64,000 nucleotides of DNA from CAYMCO01 sp964388955 (GCA_964388955.1 CAYMCO010000013.1:1-64000), one strand, 5' to 3'; shown: positions 1-9,508, counted from the stretch's first letter. Notes: generated by a model not told the origin, from the sequence alone. Program-made: numbers and translations.

Positions 1-204
1 CTCTAGACAGCCAAGGATGTACACAGAATTTACACCACTTGACAAGACGCAAACCTTCTGGGTTTCCTCGTTCTTGTGAAGTGCATGAAGCTACCATGAA
101 CAGAGAGCATCTGGCCTCTCAGAAAAACACTCTATTATGTGGCGAGTTTTGGAAGAGAGCAGGGGAGGACAGTGAGGGCAGAAAACCATAAGCAGGAATC
201 GCCG

Positions 205-903
205 TCAAAAGCCAGTTTCCTGGTTCTTGTTTGTCTGCAGTTGCCCCTGTTTCTGTCTTCTTGCTAGCCATGGCCAGTGGACGGGCATCAGCCAACTGCC
301 CCGAGTGCCATAGCAGTTCCTTGGATGCCAGTCCAAGAAAGTGCCGATCCAAGTCTGGCCGAAAGTATCCACCCGAAAGCCACCGCCTGTCCCTGCGCAG
401 TTGGCTTTCAAGCCAGGAGACGCTATGGCAGCGATTTCATTGGCCAGCGGGGCGTCGAGCCACGGGAGGTGTCCATCGCCCTCCACCATTTCGAGGTCGG
501 CGTTTGGCATTGTGGCGGCCATCGGTCCCACGACGGTTTCACCTCCGCCAAGGGCGTCTTCGCCGGTCCCGCAGTAGAACGGCGTCGGTATGGGGGCCGA
601 ACGGAGGAGATCGTCGGAAATGGTGAGGACCGATGAGAACCCGCCACAAAAAGCAGTCACGTTGCCAATCATCGCGCCATCGTTCTTCATAGTGCCGGTG
701 TATTTCTGAAGCCCCGCGTAGCAGTCGAGGTAGTGCGCCGGGATTCTATCGGCGTCTAGGCTCTCACCGTGACCGATCTGCTGCAGGGAAATACCCAGCT
801 TGTCCGCCGCCTCAGCCGCGCTCCGGCGACCGGCCAGCACTTCAGTGATCACGAAAAGCCTCTTCTGTTCTCGAACGGTCAAGGTCACCTCTCTGTTGTC
901 CAT
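205..903 (-). pseudogene. Chimeric remnant: transposase N-terminus fused to alpha/beta-hydrolase C-terminus
   Basis: The reading frame is open but looks composite. Its first 40 or so residues (start at 903) are a helix-turn-helix of the kind that opens ISNCY/IS481-like transposases (LTVREQKRLFVITEVLAGR, then SAAEAADKLGIS). It switches directly into the C-terminal half of an alpha/beta hydrolase: a beta-strand with PIPTPFYCGTGED supplying the acid region, and EGDGHLPWLDAP supplying the catalytic His of a GH-x-P type motif. The nucleophile elbow of the hydrolase is absent. The last 100 or so residues look like read-through of noncoding DNA. I infer an insertion-deletion event that joined a broken transposase to a broken hydrolase. 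It is unlikely to be functional. The transposon end at 1290-1313 supports a mobile-element scar. Confidence 0.55.
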
Positions 904-1130
904 GAGGTCACATCTTCCCCCTGGCCCGACTGCGCCAGGGCGGGCTGAACTGTTGGGGGTCACGATTTCTCTGGACCTTAGCAAGCACTGGCGGGAGTGT
1001 TCCAACTTGGGGGGCAATACTTTCGCCTCCCTCGCCTGATGCCTCCGCGGCTCAAAGAGGCCCTCCAGTTCAGAGCGAAGAGCCGATAAACCCCCACCCG
1101 CTTACCCCCTCCCCCAACATGCTCGGCCGT

Positions 1131-1159
1131 TTCCCCCGGTCTTCCGGAGGCCGGGGGAA
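1131..1159. repeat. GC-rich hairpin
   Basis: TTCCCCCGG (1131-1139) is perfectly complementary to CCGGGGGAA (1151-1159) around an 11-base loop. No T-run follows, so it could be a structured spacer or a weak terminator for the leftward remnant. It lies in the 487-bp gene-free stretch between 904 and 1390. Confidence 0.5.
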
Positions 1160-1289
1160 GGGATTGGGGTGGGAGGTGGAAAGGATCTGCAAAGGCGAAG
1201 TCGATCTGCCGCGGCGTGGATCACCGCGATGGGCAGTCCAGGAGCTGAGTGGAGGGCGCCCGAGTGACGGGCCAGTTTTCGGACCTAGC

Positions 1290-1313
1290 TGCCCCCTGAA
1301 ATGGAACACACCC
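1290..1313. repeat. Solo transposon end, same as the 252-bp repeat end
   Basis: The stretch GCCCCCTGAAATGGAACACACCC is identical to the right end of the repeat copy ending at 44003 and nearly identical to that ending at 39297. No partner left end was seen nearby. It probably marks the edge of a decayed insertion sequence whose transposase N-terminus survives at 903. Confidence 0.7.
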
Positions 1314-1329
1314 AGCATTGGCCATAAGA

Positions 1330-1358
1330 TTGACATTCGCACATGAATCATGTAATGT
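1330..1358 (+). promoter_or_regulatory. Candidate promoter of the DeoR/sugar operon
   Basis: TTGACA at 1330-1335 and TAATGT at 1353-1358 are separated by 17 bp, a good sigma-70-type match. It lies 32 bp upstream of the DeoR start at 1391 and would drive the sugar-uptake operon. Confidence 0.55.
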
Positions 1359-1390
1359 AAGAACAATTTCGAACGACCCGTGAGAACAGA

Positions 1391-2200
1391 ATGATTCAAA
1401 CTGAGAGACGACGCAAGATAGCCGAGCAGGTTCAACAAGCAGGCTCCGTCACCGTCGCGGATCTGTGCGAGCGTTTTGACGTCTCAGAAATGACCATCAG
1501 GCGGGATCTGCGGGATATGGACCGCGAGGGGTTGCTCAGGCGGGTGCATGGAGGCGCCGTCAGCACACTCGGCCGAAGTTATGAGCCTCCACTTCAGACT
1601 CGGGCGGCCACAAATCCTGCCGCAAAGCAGGCAATTGGACGCAAGGCTGCGGCGATGATCAACGATGGCGACAGCATCGCACTCGACATCGGTACCACTA
1701 CATTGGAGATCGCTCGCGCACTCGAGGGCAAGCACAATCTGACCATCATAACAGCGAGCCTGCCGATCGCCAACGAGATTGTATCCAATCTGTCCCTTTC
1801 TTCGGATGTGCGGCTGATTCTCACCGGTGGGGTCGTTCGAGCGGGTGAACTCTCCATGATAGGGAGTATCGCGACCCACACCTATGAGGAATTCCATGTC
1901 GACAAGGCGTTCATCGGTGTCGGAGGGATCAGCGTCGCTGATGGCCTGACCGAATACAACCTCGAGGATGCCATTGTCAAGAAGCCGATGATTGACAATG
2001 CGCATCTGAGGATCGTGGTTTGTGATGCAAGCAAGTTGGGGAGGACGACCTTCGCATCCGTAGCTCCACTTTCTTCAGTAGATGTGATCGTGACAGACGC
2101 CGCAGCGGACCAACTACTTCTGGAGGAATTGGAGAACCAAGAGGTCGAAGTTGTCGTTGCCGGAGGCGAGAGATCTTTCACGGATTCACAAGATCGCTGA
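1391..2200 (+). CDS. DeoR-family transcriptional regulator
   Basis: A 269-residue protein with the usual DeoR layout. Residues 1-57 are an N-terminal winged helix-turn-helix (RRKIAEQVQQAGSVTVADL, then VSEMTIRRDLRDM). They are followed by the DeoRC sensor domain, with the sugar-phosphate-binding Rossmann-like core ALDIGTTTLEIARAL and the family motif FIGVGGISVADGLTEYN. DeoR regulators usually repress sugar catabolic operons and release DNA on binding a phosphorylated sugar. It is the first gene of a same-strand run (permease, ATPase, receptor, kinase), so it is probably the local regulator of that operon, with a phosphosugar made by the FGGY kinase as a plausible effector (inference). No strong Shine-Dalgarno sequence is visible before the start. 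Confidence 0.9.
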   Translation: MIQTERRRKIAEQVQQAGSVTVADLCERFDVSEMTIRRDLRDMDREGLLRRVHGGAVSTLGRSYEPPLQTRAATNPAAKQAIGRKAAAMINDGDSIALDIGTTTLEIARALEGKHNLTIITASLPIANEIVSNLSLSSDVRLILTGGVVRAGELSMIGSIATHTYEEFHVDKAFIGVGGISVADGLTEYNLEDAIVKKPMIDNAHLRIVVCDASKLGRTTFASVAPLSSVDVIVTDAAADQLLLEELENQEVEVVVAGGERSFTDSQDR

Positions 2201-2297
2201 GGTTGGCCCGGCAGAGAAATCAGCAACGATCGATTCCCGAATGCAATCCATGCACCAGGCGAATAGTGGCGATGACAACGAGAACCCGAAGGCCTAA

Positions 2298-3293
2298 ATG
2301 ACAGCTACTGCGAAAGCACAGGCGCCGGCAAGGAACAACAGGATCATCAGGGGACTGCTGAACAATATCGTATGGGTTATCTTCATTGCTTTGATGGTCT
2401 TCTTCTCCATTTTCATCGACGGCTTCTTCAGTTTCGAAAACTACCGGAATATCCTGTATCATTCCGTGTTCATCGGTGTCCTGGCAATCGCGGAGACCAT
2501 TGTCCTGATTAGTGGGCAAATGGACCTCTCAGTCGAGTCAACCGCTGCCGGAGCCGCCATTATCGGTGTCTGGCTGGCTGGAGCATCCCAAGCCACATCC
2601 GGCCTTCACTTGAACACGGGAATAACCTTCGCCATTATCCTTGCTCTGGGGGCTTTGATCGGGGCTTTCAATGCATTCTTCATCGTACGTTTGGAGTTGA
2701 ATTCGTTTCTTGTTACCCTGGCCACCTACGTGATGATCCGGGGTCTCGCAGTGGTAATCACCAAAGGCATTGGAATGGCAGATCTCCCTGATGCCTTTCG
2801 CTTTGTCGATACGACGAAGATCCTCACGATCCCCCTCATGATTTTCATTCTCATTCTCTTGTATGTCATCTTCGAGCTCATGCTGCGCAACACGCGGTTT
2901 GGCAAGCATCTTTACATTCTCGGGGGCAATGTTGACGCTGCGTACAACTTCGGAATCAACGTGAAGGGTTCTATCCTACGGGTTTTCATCTTGAGCGGGC
3001 TCATCTCCGCTGTCACTGGCTGGCTGATGGCAGCTCGTGTGAACGGTGCAAATGCGGGCATAGGGAATGGCTTCATTTTCGAGGTATTGGCAGCGGTGGT
3101 TATTGGCGGAGTCGGGCTGACCGGAGGTGTCGGCTCCCTTGTGGGGGTATTTGCCGGGACATTGATTCTCGGAGCCATCCACAATGCAATCAATATCACG
3201 GCGATCTCACCATTCTATACAACGGTCATTCGCGGCGCGCTAATCCTGGTCGCGATCTCCCTGGATGCTGTAAAGCGCATGTTTCGGGAATGA
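2298..3293 (+). CDS. Sugar ABC transporter permease (RbsC/FrcC-like)
   Basis: A 331-residue, highly hydrophobic protein with about eight to ten predicted membrane segments, matching the BPD_transp_2 (ribose/xylose/galactose) permease family. The family signature near the C-terminus is present (GGVGLTGGVGSLVGVFAGT, then AIHNAIN). It forms the membrane channel of a CUT2-type importer with the ATPase at 3318 and the receptor at 4124. It begins 97 bp after the DeoR gene and is followed 24 bp later by the ATPase gene, so the set is probably one operon. The sugar cannot be deduced. Confidence 0.92.
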   Translation: MTATAKAQAPARNNRIIRGLLNNIVWVIFIALMVFFSIFIDGFFSFENYRNILYHSVFIGVLAIAETIVLISGQMDLSVESTAAGAAIIGVWLAGASQATSGLHLNTGITFAIILALGALIGAFNAFFIVRLELNSFLVTLATYVMIRGLAVVITKGIGMADLPDAFRFVDTTKILTIPLMIFILILLYVIFELMLRNTRFGKHLYILGGNVDAAYNFGINVKGSILRVFILSGLISAVTGWLMAARVNGANAGIGNGFIFEVLAAVVIGGVGLTGGVGSLVGVFAGTLILGAIHNAINITAISPFYTTVIRGALILVAISLDAVKRMFRE

Positions 3294-3317
3294 TGTCTGA
3301 AAAGAAGCGAGCAATCC

Positions 3318-4127
3318 ATGATCTCTGAAGCCTCCCGACCTACTCCCATACTTGAAGTGAGAGATATTACGAAGAGATTCGGGAGTGTAGTTGCGCTACA
3401 AGATGTGAGCCTGGAGATCTTCGGCAACGAGATAGTGGGACTCGTCGGAGACAACGGAGCGGGAAAATCCACATTGATCAAGATCATCTCCGGCAACTTC
3501 CAGGCCGATCAAGGATCAATCCTTTTCGACGGATCGGAGGTCCACTTCAGAAATCCCTCCGATGCACGAGGATTGGGTATAGAGACGGTCTACCAGGATC
3601 TTTCTCTCTGCGACAATTTGGACGCTGTATCGAACCTGTTTATTGGCCGCGAGTTGTGCCTTAACGTCTTCGGGGTGAAGGTAATCCAAAAACGAGAGAT
3701 GACTCGCATATCGGCAGCCGTTCTCAGCAAGGTCGGCATAAAGCTGCCTTCGATACACGAGAAGATGGAGTACTTGTCGGGAGGCCAGCGCCAAGCCGTA
3801 GCCCTGGGGAGGTTCGTCGCTTGGGGGACGAGGCTGATATTGCTGGATGAACCGACGTCAGCGATTGGAGTCCGAGAGACAGGCAAAGTATTGGAGTTGA
3901 TCAAGCGATCCAAGAAGGAGGAAACCGGCATAATCATGATCAGTCACAACTTGCAGCAGGTCTTTGAGGTAGCGACCAGAATCGTTGTCCTCAGACACGG
4001 CGAGGTGGTCGGCGTTCGGGATAAGGAGGCGACCAATCCGGATGAGATTGTCAGCATGATCACCGGCGCAATAGAAGTATCAAGGGGGGGATCCTGGAAT
4101 TCGACAAGAAAGGGGAAGTCGAAATGA
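3318..4127 (+). CDS. Sugar ABC transporter ATP-binding protein, single-domain
   Basis: A 269-residue ABC ATPase. Walker A is GDNGAGKST (about 44-52), the signature is LSGGQRQ (about 153-159), Walker B is LILLDEPT (about 173-180), and an H-loop His is seen in MISHNLQQVF. Most ribose-type systems use a double ATPase of about 500 residues (RbsA); this one has a single cassette, as in the FrcA fructose system, so it should act as a homodimer. It overlaps the receptor gene by ATGA at 4124-4127, a sign of translational coupling. Confidence 0.92.
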   Translation: MISEASRPTPILEVRDITKRFGSVVALQDVSLEIFGNEIVGLVGDNGAGKSTLIKIISGNFQADQGSILFDGSEVHFRNPSDARGLGIETVYQDLSLCDNLDAVSNLFIGRELCLNVFGVKVIQKREMTRISAAVLSKVGIKLPSIHEKMEYLSGGQRQAVALGRFVAWGTRLILLDEPTSAIGVRETGKVLELIKRSKKEETGIIMISHNLQQVFEVATRIVVLRHGEVVGVRDKEATNPDEIVSMITGAIEVSRGGSWNSTRKGKSK

Positions 4128-5155
4128 ACAAGAGATACGGCCTCCTGGCATTCATTATTATTCTGGGCCTTCTCTTGACCGCATGTGGTCAAGCCGCCCA
4201 GGAGGAATCTCAGGAATCGAACGTTGTCTACTACGTGGCGATGATCGGGAACAATGTGTGGGAGGTGAGTGCTGCTCAGAATTTCGAGAATATCGCCGAG
4301 GAGATGGGGTACGAACCGAAGCTCCTGAATGCGGAGAACAGCGCGGATAATCAAATCAATCAGATGAACACGATCATTCCTCTGAATCCGAAGTCAATTT
4401 GCCTGAAATCCGTAGACACGACCATGATCGCGGATGTTGTTTCCAAGGCGGTTGATGCCGGGATTCCCGTGGTCACTTTTGATGGCGCTATCACGGATGG
4501 AAGCGCATCCATGAATGTGGACGTCGGCTTGGAGAAATACGGCAGGATGGCGGCTGAGGAACTCCTGAAGGTGCTGCGGGATAAGTATGGCACGGAAAAA
4601 GGGAAGGTCTTCCAGTTGATGGGTGACCTCGGCGTCCCATATTCGCCGCTAATGTCCAAGGGATTTCATGAGGTAATGGATCAGTATCCGGATATCACGG
4701 TTATCGACAAAGATACCGTGGGGTGGGAAATCACCGCCGCGGCCAACGTCGCATCGGACGTCTTGACAGTCAACGATGATATCGATGTCATGTTTGTACA
4801 CACGGATTCGCGCTTTCCCGGTGTAGTCTCGGTCCTTCAAGAGAAGGGCTACGAGAAGGGCGACATCGCGATGATCGGTATAGATGGTGACCCCACTGCC
4901 CTGGACCTGATCCGGGATGGCTGGGTGCTTGGGGTAATCACTCCCCCGATGGAGTCATACGTTGCCGGCTGCTTGGAGTTTGTGGATGAGCTCAGGGCCG
5001 GGGAAGAGCTTCAGCCCGGAACGTACACAATCCGGGGCGCTGAAGGGGAACTGGTCATCGAAGATTGGGGACCGCATCTCTATATGCCTGGGATTCTGGT
5101 CACTGCTGAGAATGTGGACGATCCGTCCCTTTGGGGGAACTCTGAAATCCAGTAG
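4124..5155 (+). CDS. Sugar ABC transporter substrate-binding lipoprotein
   Basis: A 343-residue periplasmic-binding protein of the Peripla_BP_4 / RbsB type. The N-terminus is a signal peptide with lipobox LLTACGQ, so the mature protein is lipid-anchored. Family features include NQINQMNTIIPLNPKSICL and the domain-hinge segment IPVVTFDGAITDG that precedes lobe two. It delivers a sugar or sugar-like ligand to the permease encoded upstream. A long GC hairpin follows the stop codon. The ligand is unknown; kinase and BtpA-like neighbours suggest a phosphorylatable sugar or polyol. Confidence 0.92.
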   Translation: MNKRYGLLAFIIILGLLLTACGQAAQEESQESNVVYYVAMIGNNVWEVSAAQNFENIAEEMGYEPKLLNAENSADNQINQMNTIIPLNPKSICLKSVDTTMIADVVSKAVDAGIPVVTFDGAITDGSASMNVDVGLEKYGRMAAEELLKVLRDKYGTEKGKVFQLMGDLGVPYSPLMSKGFHEVMDQYPDITVIDKDTVGWEITAAANVASDVLTVNDDIDVMFVHTDSRFPGVVSVLQEKGYEKGDIAMIGIDGDPTALDLIRDGWVLGVITPPMESYVAGCLEFVDELRAGEELQPGTYTIRGAEGELVIEDWGPHLYMPGILVTAENVDDPSLWGNSEIQ

Positions 5156-5205
5156 ACGCCGGATCTGATGCGAACCTCAGGAATGTAGTTCGCGCTGTAT
5201 GCTAT

Positions 5206-5238
5206 GGAGTAGGCCGCCGAAGAGCGGCGGCCTACTCC
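5206..5238 (+). terminator. 14-bp perfect hairpin after receptor gene
   Basis: Positions 5206-5219 (GGAGTAGGCCGCCG) pair perfectly with 5225-5238 across a 5-base loop. There is no T-tract, so it may be an attenuating or mRNA-stabilising stem rather than a classical terminator. That would fit higher expression of the receptor genes than of the downstream genes. Confidence 0.6.
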
Positions 5239-5315
5239 GCGAAGCGCCTGTTTCCCCAAGATACCCGGCAGGGTGCTTCAGAGATGTCAATCGGCAGTTA
5301 GAGGAGATCGCAGCG

Positions 5316-6137
5316 ATGAGTTTTCAATTCGTCTCCGAGAAGTTCGGGAAGAAGAAACCAATAATCGCCATGGCTCACATCCCTGCCCTGCCAGGAACGC
5401 CAAGGTATGATGACCGGGCGGGTATATATGGCCTCATTGAAAAGACGGTTGCCGATGTTGAGTGCCTCGTGTCTGGGGGTGTAGACGCGATCATGTTCTG
5501 CAATGAGGATGACCGCCCATACGTGTTCGAAGCCACGATGGAACAGGTGGCGGCAATGACAAGGGTGATAACAGAGGCTCGCCCCGAATCAATACATTAT
5601 GGTGTTGATTTCCTGTGGGATCCGAAGGCGGCCCTGTGTATTGCGTCTGCCACCGGAGCATCTTTCATTCGCGAAGTCGTTACAGGTACCTACGAATCGG
5701 ACATGGGCTTATGGTCTCCGCGAGCCGGTGAGCTACTGCGTTACAGGCGATGCATTGGAGCGGAAGATGTCGGGGTCTTCTTCAACATCGTACCCGAATT
5801 CGCTTCAGCCATGGGGACCCGCACTGTGGCCGAGCGAGCAAGGAGCATGGCTGTTTCATCTCTACCCGATGCGATCTTGGTCTCTGGCTCTATGGCGGGC
5901 TCAGAACCAGATATTTCTATCGTCAAGGAAGTGAAAGGCGCCGTGGGATCCGAGTTTCCCGTATTCTTGAATACAGGGGCGAAGGCCAGTAACATAACCG
6001 AATACCTTGACGTCGCGGACGGAGTGATCGTGGGGTCGAGCCTGAAGGTGGATGGATACACCTGGAACCCTGTGGATCCTGAACGAGTAAGAGAGTTTGT
6101 GGAGCGGGCAAACGGAGCCCCAGGTGAGCGCTTCTAA
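5316..6137 (+). CDS. BtpA/SgcQ family protein
   Basis: A 273-residue TIM-barrel-type protein of the BtpA family (named for a photosystem I biogenesis factor, but in most bacteria found as SgcQ-like proteins in sugar operons). Evidence includes the N-terminal KPIIAMAHIPALPGTPRYD, AIMFCNEDDRPY and the C-terminal DGVIVGSSLKVDG. The frame is open from 5199, but that would start inside the hairpin; ATG 5316 has GAGGAG upstream and fits family length, so I chose it. Its enzymatic role is not established. Its place between a sugar importer and a kinase suggests a role in metabolism of the imported compound. Confidence 0.85.
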   Translation: MSFQFVSEKFGKKKPIIAMAHIPALPGTPRYDDRAGIYGLIEKTVADVECLVSGGVDAIMFCNEDDRPYVFEATMEQVAAMTRVITEARPESIHYGVDFLWDPKAALCIASATGASFIREVVTGTYESDMGLWSPRAGELLRYRRCIGAEDVGVFFNIVPEFASAMGTRTVAERARSMAVSSLPDAILVSGSMAGSEPDISIVKEVKGAVGSEFPVFLNTGAKASNITEYLDVADGVIVGSSLKVDGYTWNPVDPERVREFVERANGAPGERF

Positions 6138-6192
6138 TCTGGTCTTGGCCGTTCTATCAAATGCTAGGTAGGGGTCATGGCGCATCTATCTC

Positions 6193-7770
6193 ATGACTGG
6201 CGAGCAATCGATGGCTGATTTCTTTTGCGTTTTTGACATGGGGACCTCAGGCGCAAAAGGTGCGATTATCGGCTCCGATGGCAGGTTGCTGTGTTCAGCC
6301 CATGAGGAATACGGTGTCTATCATCCACAAGCCTCCTGGGTGGAACAATCGATCGAAGAGTTGTGGAATGCGCAATGCGAAATATCTAGGACGCTCATCT
6401 CCGAGAGTGGCATCGCGCCATCGGACATTGCAGCGGTAAGCGTCTCCTGCCAAAGGGCGACATTTGTGCCTGTCGATGCGAATGAGCAGCCGCTGATGGA
6501 TTTCATTGGCTGGCAGGATCAACGCGGGTTAGAGCAATGCGCACGGATTAGGGATGTGGTCGGTGAGAAGCCGTACTACGAGATATCCGGCCTGACGGTC
6601 GATCCTTCGGCTTCGGTATCCAAGATCCTTTGGCTAAAGGAACATCGTCCCGACATCTTCGATCGTGCCCACAAGTTTGCTGCCACTCAGAACGTGCATC
6701 TTCGCCAACTCGGAGTCAGGAATTCGCCCTGCGATCTACCGGACGCGGCCTATATGGGCCTCCTGGACGTCGACAAGCTCGAATGGAGCAATGAGCTGCT
6801 AGAGAGGCTTGATATTCCAGCCGCCAAGCTGCCATCACTGGTGCCATCAGGCACTGTGGTGGGTGAAGTTTCGCACGGGGCGTCGGAAGCAACGGGGCTT
6901 GCACGAGGCACGCCGATTGTGACGGCAGGGGGTGATTTGCAGTGTGCAGGCCTCGGCGCAGGGGTAGCCGAGGCCGGTACGGTCTCGGTCATGATCGGCA
7001 CCGGCGCGGACGTCGTAACGTATCTTGAAGACCCCGTGAGGCATCCCGAAATGGCCCTGAACTGTCTGCCGCATGCGGTTCCAGGGGCGTGGGAGATGGA
7101 AGGCATATGCATGGCATCCGGGGGGGCCTACAGGTGGTTTAGAGATGAGCTCGCAGCGGGTGAGCAACAAGTGGCCCGGCTATTGGGCGAAGATGCCTAC
7201 GAAATCATCAACAGGGTCGCGGCCAAGGCCCCAGCAGGTTCAGGCGGGGTAATGGCAATACCTACTCTCTCTGGGTCCGGAGCTCCCAACTGGTATCCGA
7301 AGGCAAGCGGCGTGATATTGGGATTGGATTTGACAACGACCAAGCAGACTCTCGCCCGCGCGTTGCTTGAGGGGATTTGCTTTGAGATTCGGTGGATGCT
7401 CGAAGCGATCAAAGGGCTCAGTATTGATGTAGGCGAAATTCGCATTTGCGGGGGAGCCTCGAAATCAGCTCTGTGGAACCAGATTTCGGCCGATATCTTT
7501 GGTGTGCCGGTTGTATGTACGGAAATGCCTGACGCAGGCTTGGTGGGGGCGGCCATTTGCGCCGGCATTGGCATGAGTATGTTCAGCGATGCCGCCGAGG
7601 CAGCCCGTGCGATGGTGAAAACGAGGGAAGTCTACGAGCCGAATCCCGGTCTGGGGAGTCTTTACGATGAGATGTTTGAGATCTTCAAGGCCACATATTC
7701 TGAGCTTGAAGATACCGGAATATTCGAAAGACTTTACCAACTTCGAAATCGTGCGACAGATGTCTCGTAA
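6193..7770 (+). CDS. FGGY-family carbohydrate kinase
   Basis: A 525-residue kinase of the xylulokinase/gluconokinase superfamily. The N-terminal ATPase-fold phosphate-binding loop is FDMGTSGAKGAIIGSDG. The FGGY N-domain has VSVSCQRATFVPVD. The C-domain starts with GGDLQCAGLGAG, containing the likely catalytic Asp, and the adenosine-binding motif is GGASKSALWNQISADIFGVPV. It should phosphorylate the sugar or polyol brought in by the ABC importer. ATG 6211 is an alternative start 18 bp downstream; neither has a strong ribosome site. Substrate specificity cannot be assigned by eye. Confidence 0.9.
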   Translation: MTGEQSMADFFCVFDMGTSGAKGAIIGSDGRLLCSAHEEYGVYHPQASWVEQSIEELWNAQCEISRTLISESGIAPSDIAAVSVSCQRATFVPVDANEQPLMDFIGWQDQRGLEQCARIRDVVGEKPYYEISGLTVDPSASVSKILWLKEHRPDIFDRAHKFAATQNVHLRQLGVRNSPCDLPDAAYMGLLDVDKLEWSNELLERLDIPAAKLPSLVPSGTVVGEVSHGASEATGLARGTPIVTAGGDLQCAGLGAGVAEAGTVSVMIGTGADVVTYLEDPVRHPEMALNCLPHAVPGAWEMEGICMASGGAYRWFRDELAAGEQQVARLLGEDAYEIINRVAAKAPAGSGGVMAIPTLSGSGAPNWYPKASGVILGLDLTTTKQTLARALLEGICFEIRWMLEAIKGLSIDVGEIRICGGASKSALWNQISADIFGVPVVCTEMPDAGLVGAAICAGIGMSMFSDAAEAARAMVKTREVYEPNPGLGSLYDEMFEIFKATYSELEDTGIFERLYQLRNRATDVS

Positions 7771-7813
7771 GAGAGTTGATTGACGTTCACCGGGTGAATC
7801 GGGGAATCCGATA

Positions 7814-8962
7814 GTGAGCGAGATGTCCTCACGCGAGCGCGTAGTCACCGCGCTGCAACATGAAGAGCCGGACCGGGTGCCGCTGGATATCCCCTTTGGC
7901 TATCAGGCTTACGATAATCTCAGAAGATTTCTTGGCTTTCGATCCGGTGACCCTCTTCTACCCTCTGGGCCGGATCTCACGGTCAGGCCGCCGCCTGCTT
8001 TCCTTCAAGCCATGAATATTGACCTCTTCTACGTGGGTTTGGCCGCGGCGGCAGATGAGCCGAAGTTCGAATATGGTCTAGAGGAATATTCCGACGAGTG
8101 GCAGGTCCGGTACGAAAGGATAGAGCAGCAAGCAGGGATGATGTATGAAGCTCGGAGACATCCCTTGATGCATGCAATGAAAGAAGACCTGAGGCATTTT
8201 CCTTGGCCCGATCCGAATGATCCTGCCCGAACAGAAGGATTGGCCGAGAAATGTCGATCGCTCTACGAAGACACCGACTTTGCCATCGTGGGGCGATTCA
8301 ACACATCGATCTTTGAGCAGGCGGTTATGCTCCGAGGGTATGAGCAGTTCCTCATCGATCTCATGACAGACCTGGATTTTGCATCTGCTCTGTTGGACAG
8401 GCTGACCGAGATTGCGATGGGGATGCTTCAAGTGGGTGTCACGACGGCCGGTAGATACCTGCAGATCCTGCGACTGGCAGGGGACGACATGGGCCATCAA
8501 ACCGGCACGATCCTATCACCGGCTACATTCAGAGCTGTAATTAAGCCCCGCTTCGGTAAGCTTTACAAGCATGCGAGATCCCTCCTCGACAGAATCAACC
8601 CGGATGTGAAGATCATGGCGCACACCGATGGGGATGTCTACGCTATCATCCCGGACTACATCGACATGGGATTGGATGTTCTGAATCCTGTCCAGCCCCG
8701 GGTCACCAATATGGATCACCCAAGGCTCAAGCAGGAATTTGGTCGTCGGCTCTCATTTCACGGAGGCATAGACATTCAACAACTCATGCCATTTGGCACA
8801 GTGGACGAGGTCAAGCACCAGGCGAAAGTTGCGATGAGGGCTCTTGGTGTTGGCGGAGGTTATATTCTGGCCCCGACGCATTACCTCCTTCCTGACGTGC
8901 CGCCCGAGAATATCTTGGCCTTGAGGGATGCTGTATTGATCGGTGGCCGGTATCCTCTATAG
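7814..8962 (+). CDS. Uroporphyrinogen decarboxylase-like (URO-D) family protein
   Basis: A 382-residue TIM-barrel protein. The N-terminal SSRERVVTALQHEEPDRVPLD is the hallmark of the URO-D family branch found outside heme synthesis, related to corrinoid methyltransferases such as MtaA/CmuA. The C-terminal DVLNPVQPRVTNMD, LSFHGGIDIQQLMPFG and APTHYLLPDVPPENI are typical. The start is GTG 7814; ATG 7823 is also possible. Heme enzymes are not nearby, so a heme role is unlikely. Members of this branch often sit in sugar or methyl-transfer operons with unknown function. Confidence 0.85.
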   Translation: MSEMSSRERVVTALQHEEPDRVPLDIPFGYQAYDNLRRFLGFRSGDPLLPSGPDLTVRPPPAFLQAMNIDLFYVGLAAAADEPKFEYGLEEYSDEWQVRYERIEQQAGMMYEARRHPLMHAMKEDLRHFPWPDPNDPARTEGLAEKCRSLYEDTDFAIVGRFNTSIFEQAVMLRGYEQFLIDLMTDLDFASALLDRLTEIAMGMLQVGVTTAGRYLQILRLAGDDMGHQTGTILSPATFRAVIKPRFGKLYKHARSLLDRINPDVKIMAHTDGDVYAIIPDYIDMGLDVLNPVQPRVTNMDHPRLKQEFGRRLSFHGGIDIQQLMPFGTVDEVKHQAKVAMRALGVGGGYILAPTHYLLPDVPPENILALRDAVLIGGRYPL

Positions 8963-9479
8963 TTTCTCCTCTCCGAACTATTCAGGGGATGTGACGAATC
9001 AAGGACATGACGGGCAACTTTCTCAACAGCCTGTGAACCAAGGAAGGGCAGGTCATCGCAACTCTTTGAAGGGGCGGTGCACAGCATCTGGTGAAACTGC
9101 TCTTCCTCACAATTGTAGAGTTGTGACTTCAGAGACCGCCTCTCAAGATGTCTCACAAGTGAAAAGTGCCCGCCGGCGGCGCGCGGTCAGGATGGTCCTG
9201 CCTGTGTTTGTTGTTTCGGCGTTCAGTGGTGTTTGCTTCTGATCATCGAGCGGAAGTGATCTGTTCTCTGTCTCCCTGGAACTGCCCGTCAGGGCTTGTC
9301 TGGACCGGCTGCCGAAGCTTTCCACCTCTGGATTGGCTTGGGCTTCGTTGATGGGATAGAAGACGCGGATGCGACCCATGAGAAGCAGCTATGGCGTACA
9401 TCGGCCCGTTCGCGCCAAAAACCCCGCCAAAAATCCCTGGAAGTAGCATTCCTAAACAGCAACAAGCTGTTCTACCTGA
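8963..9479. other. Gene-free stretch
   Basis: About 500 bp after the URO-D gene. No reading frame resembles a known family, and no RNA gene was seen. It ends at the promoter of the LacI gene. Confidence 0.5.
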
Positions 9480-9508
9480 TTGACTTGCAATGGAAGCTCA
9501 TGTATCAT
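9480..9508 (+). promoter_or_regulatory. Strong promoter of LacI gene at 9615
   Basis: TTGACT (9480-9485), a 17-bp spacer, then TATCAT (9503-9508). The predicted transcription start falls within the adjoining palindrome at 9509-9532. Confidence 0.75.

Noticed and set aside
7814..8962. hemE, heme uroporphyrinogen decarboxylase
   Set aside because: The sequence matches the non-heme branch of the URO-D family and the gene belongs to a sugar operon.
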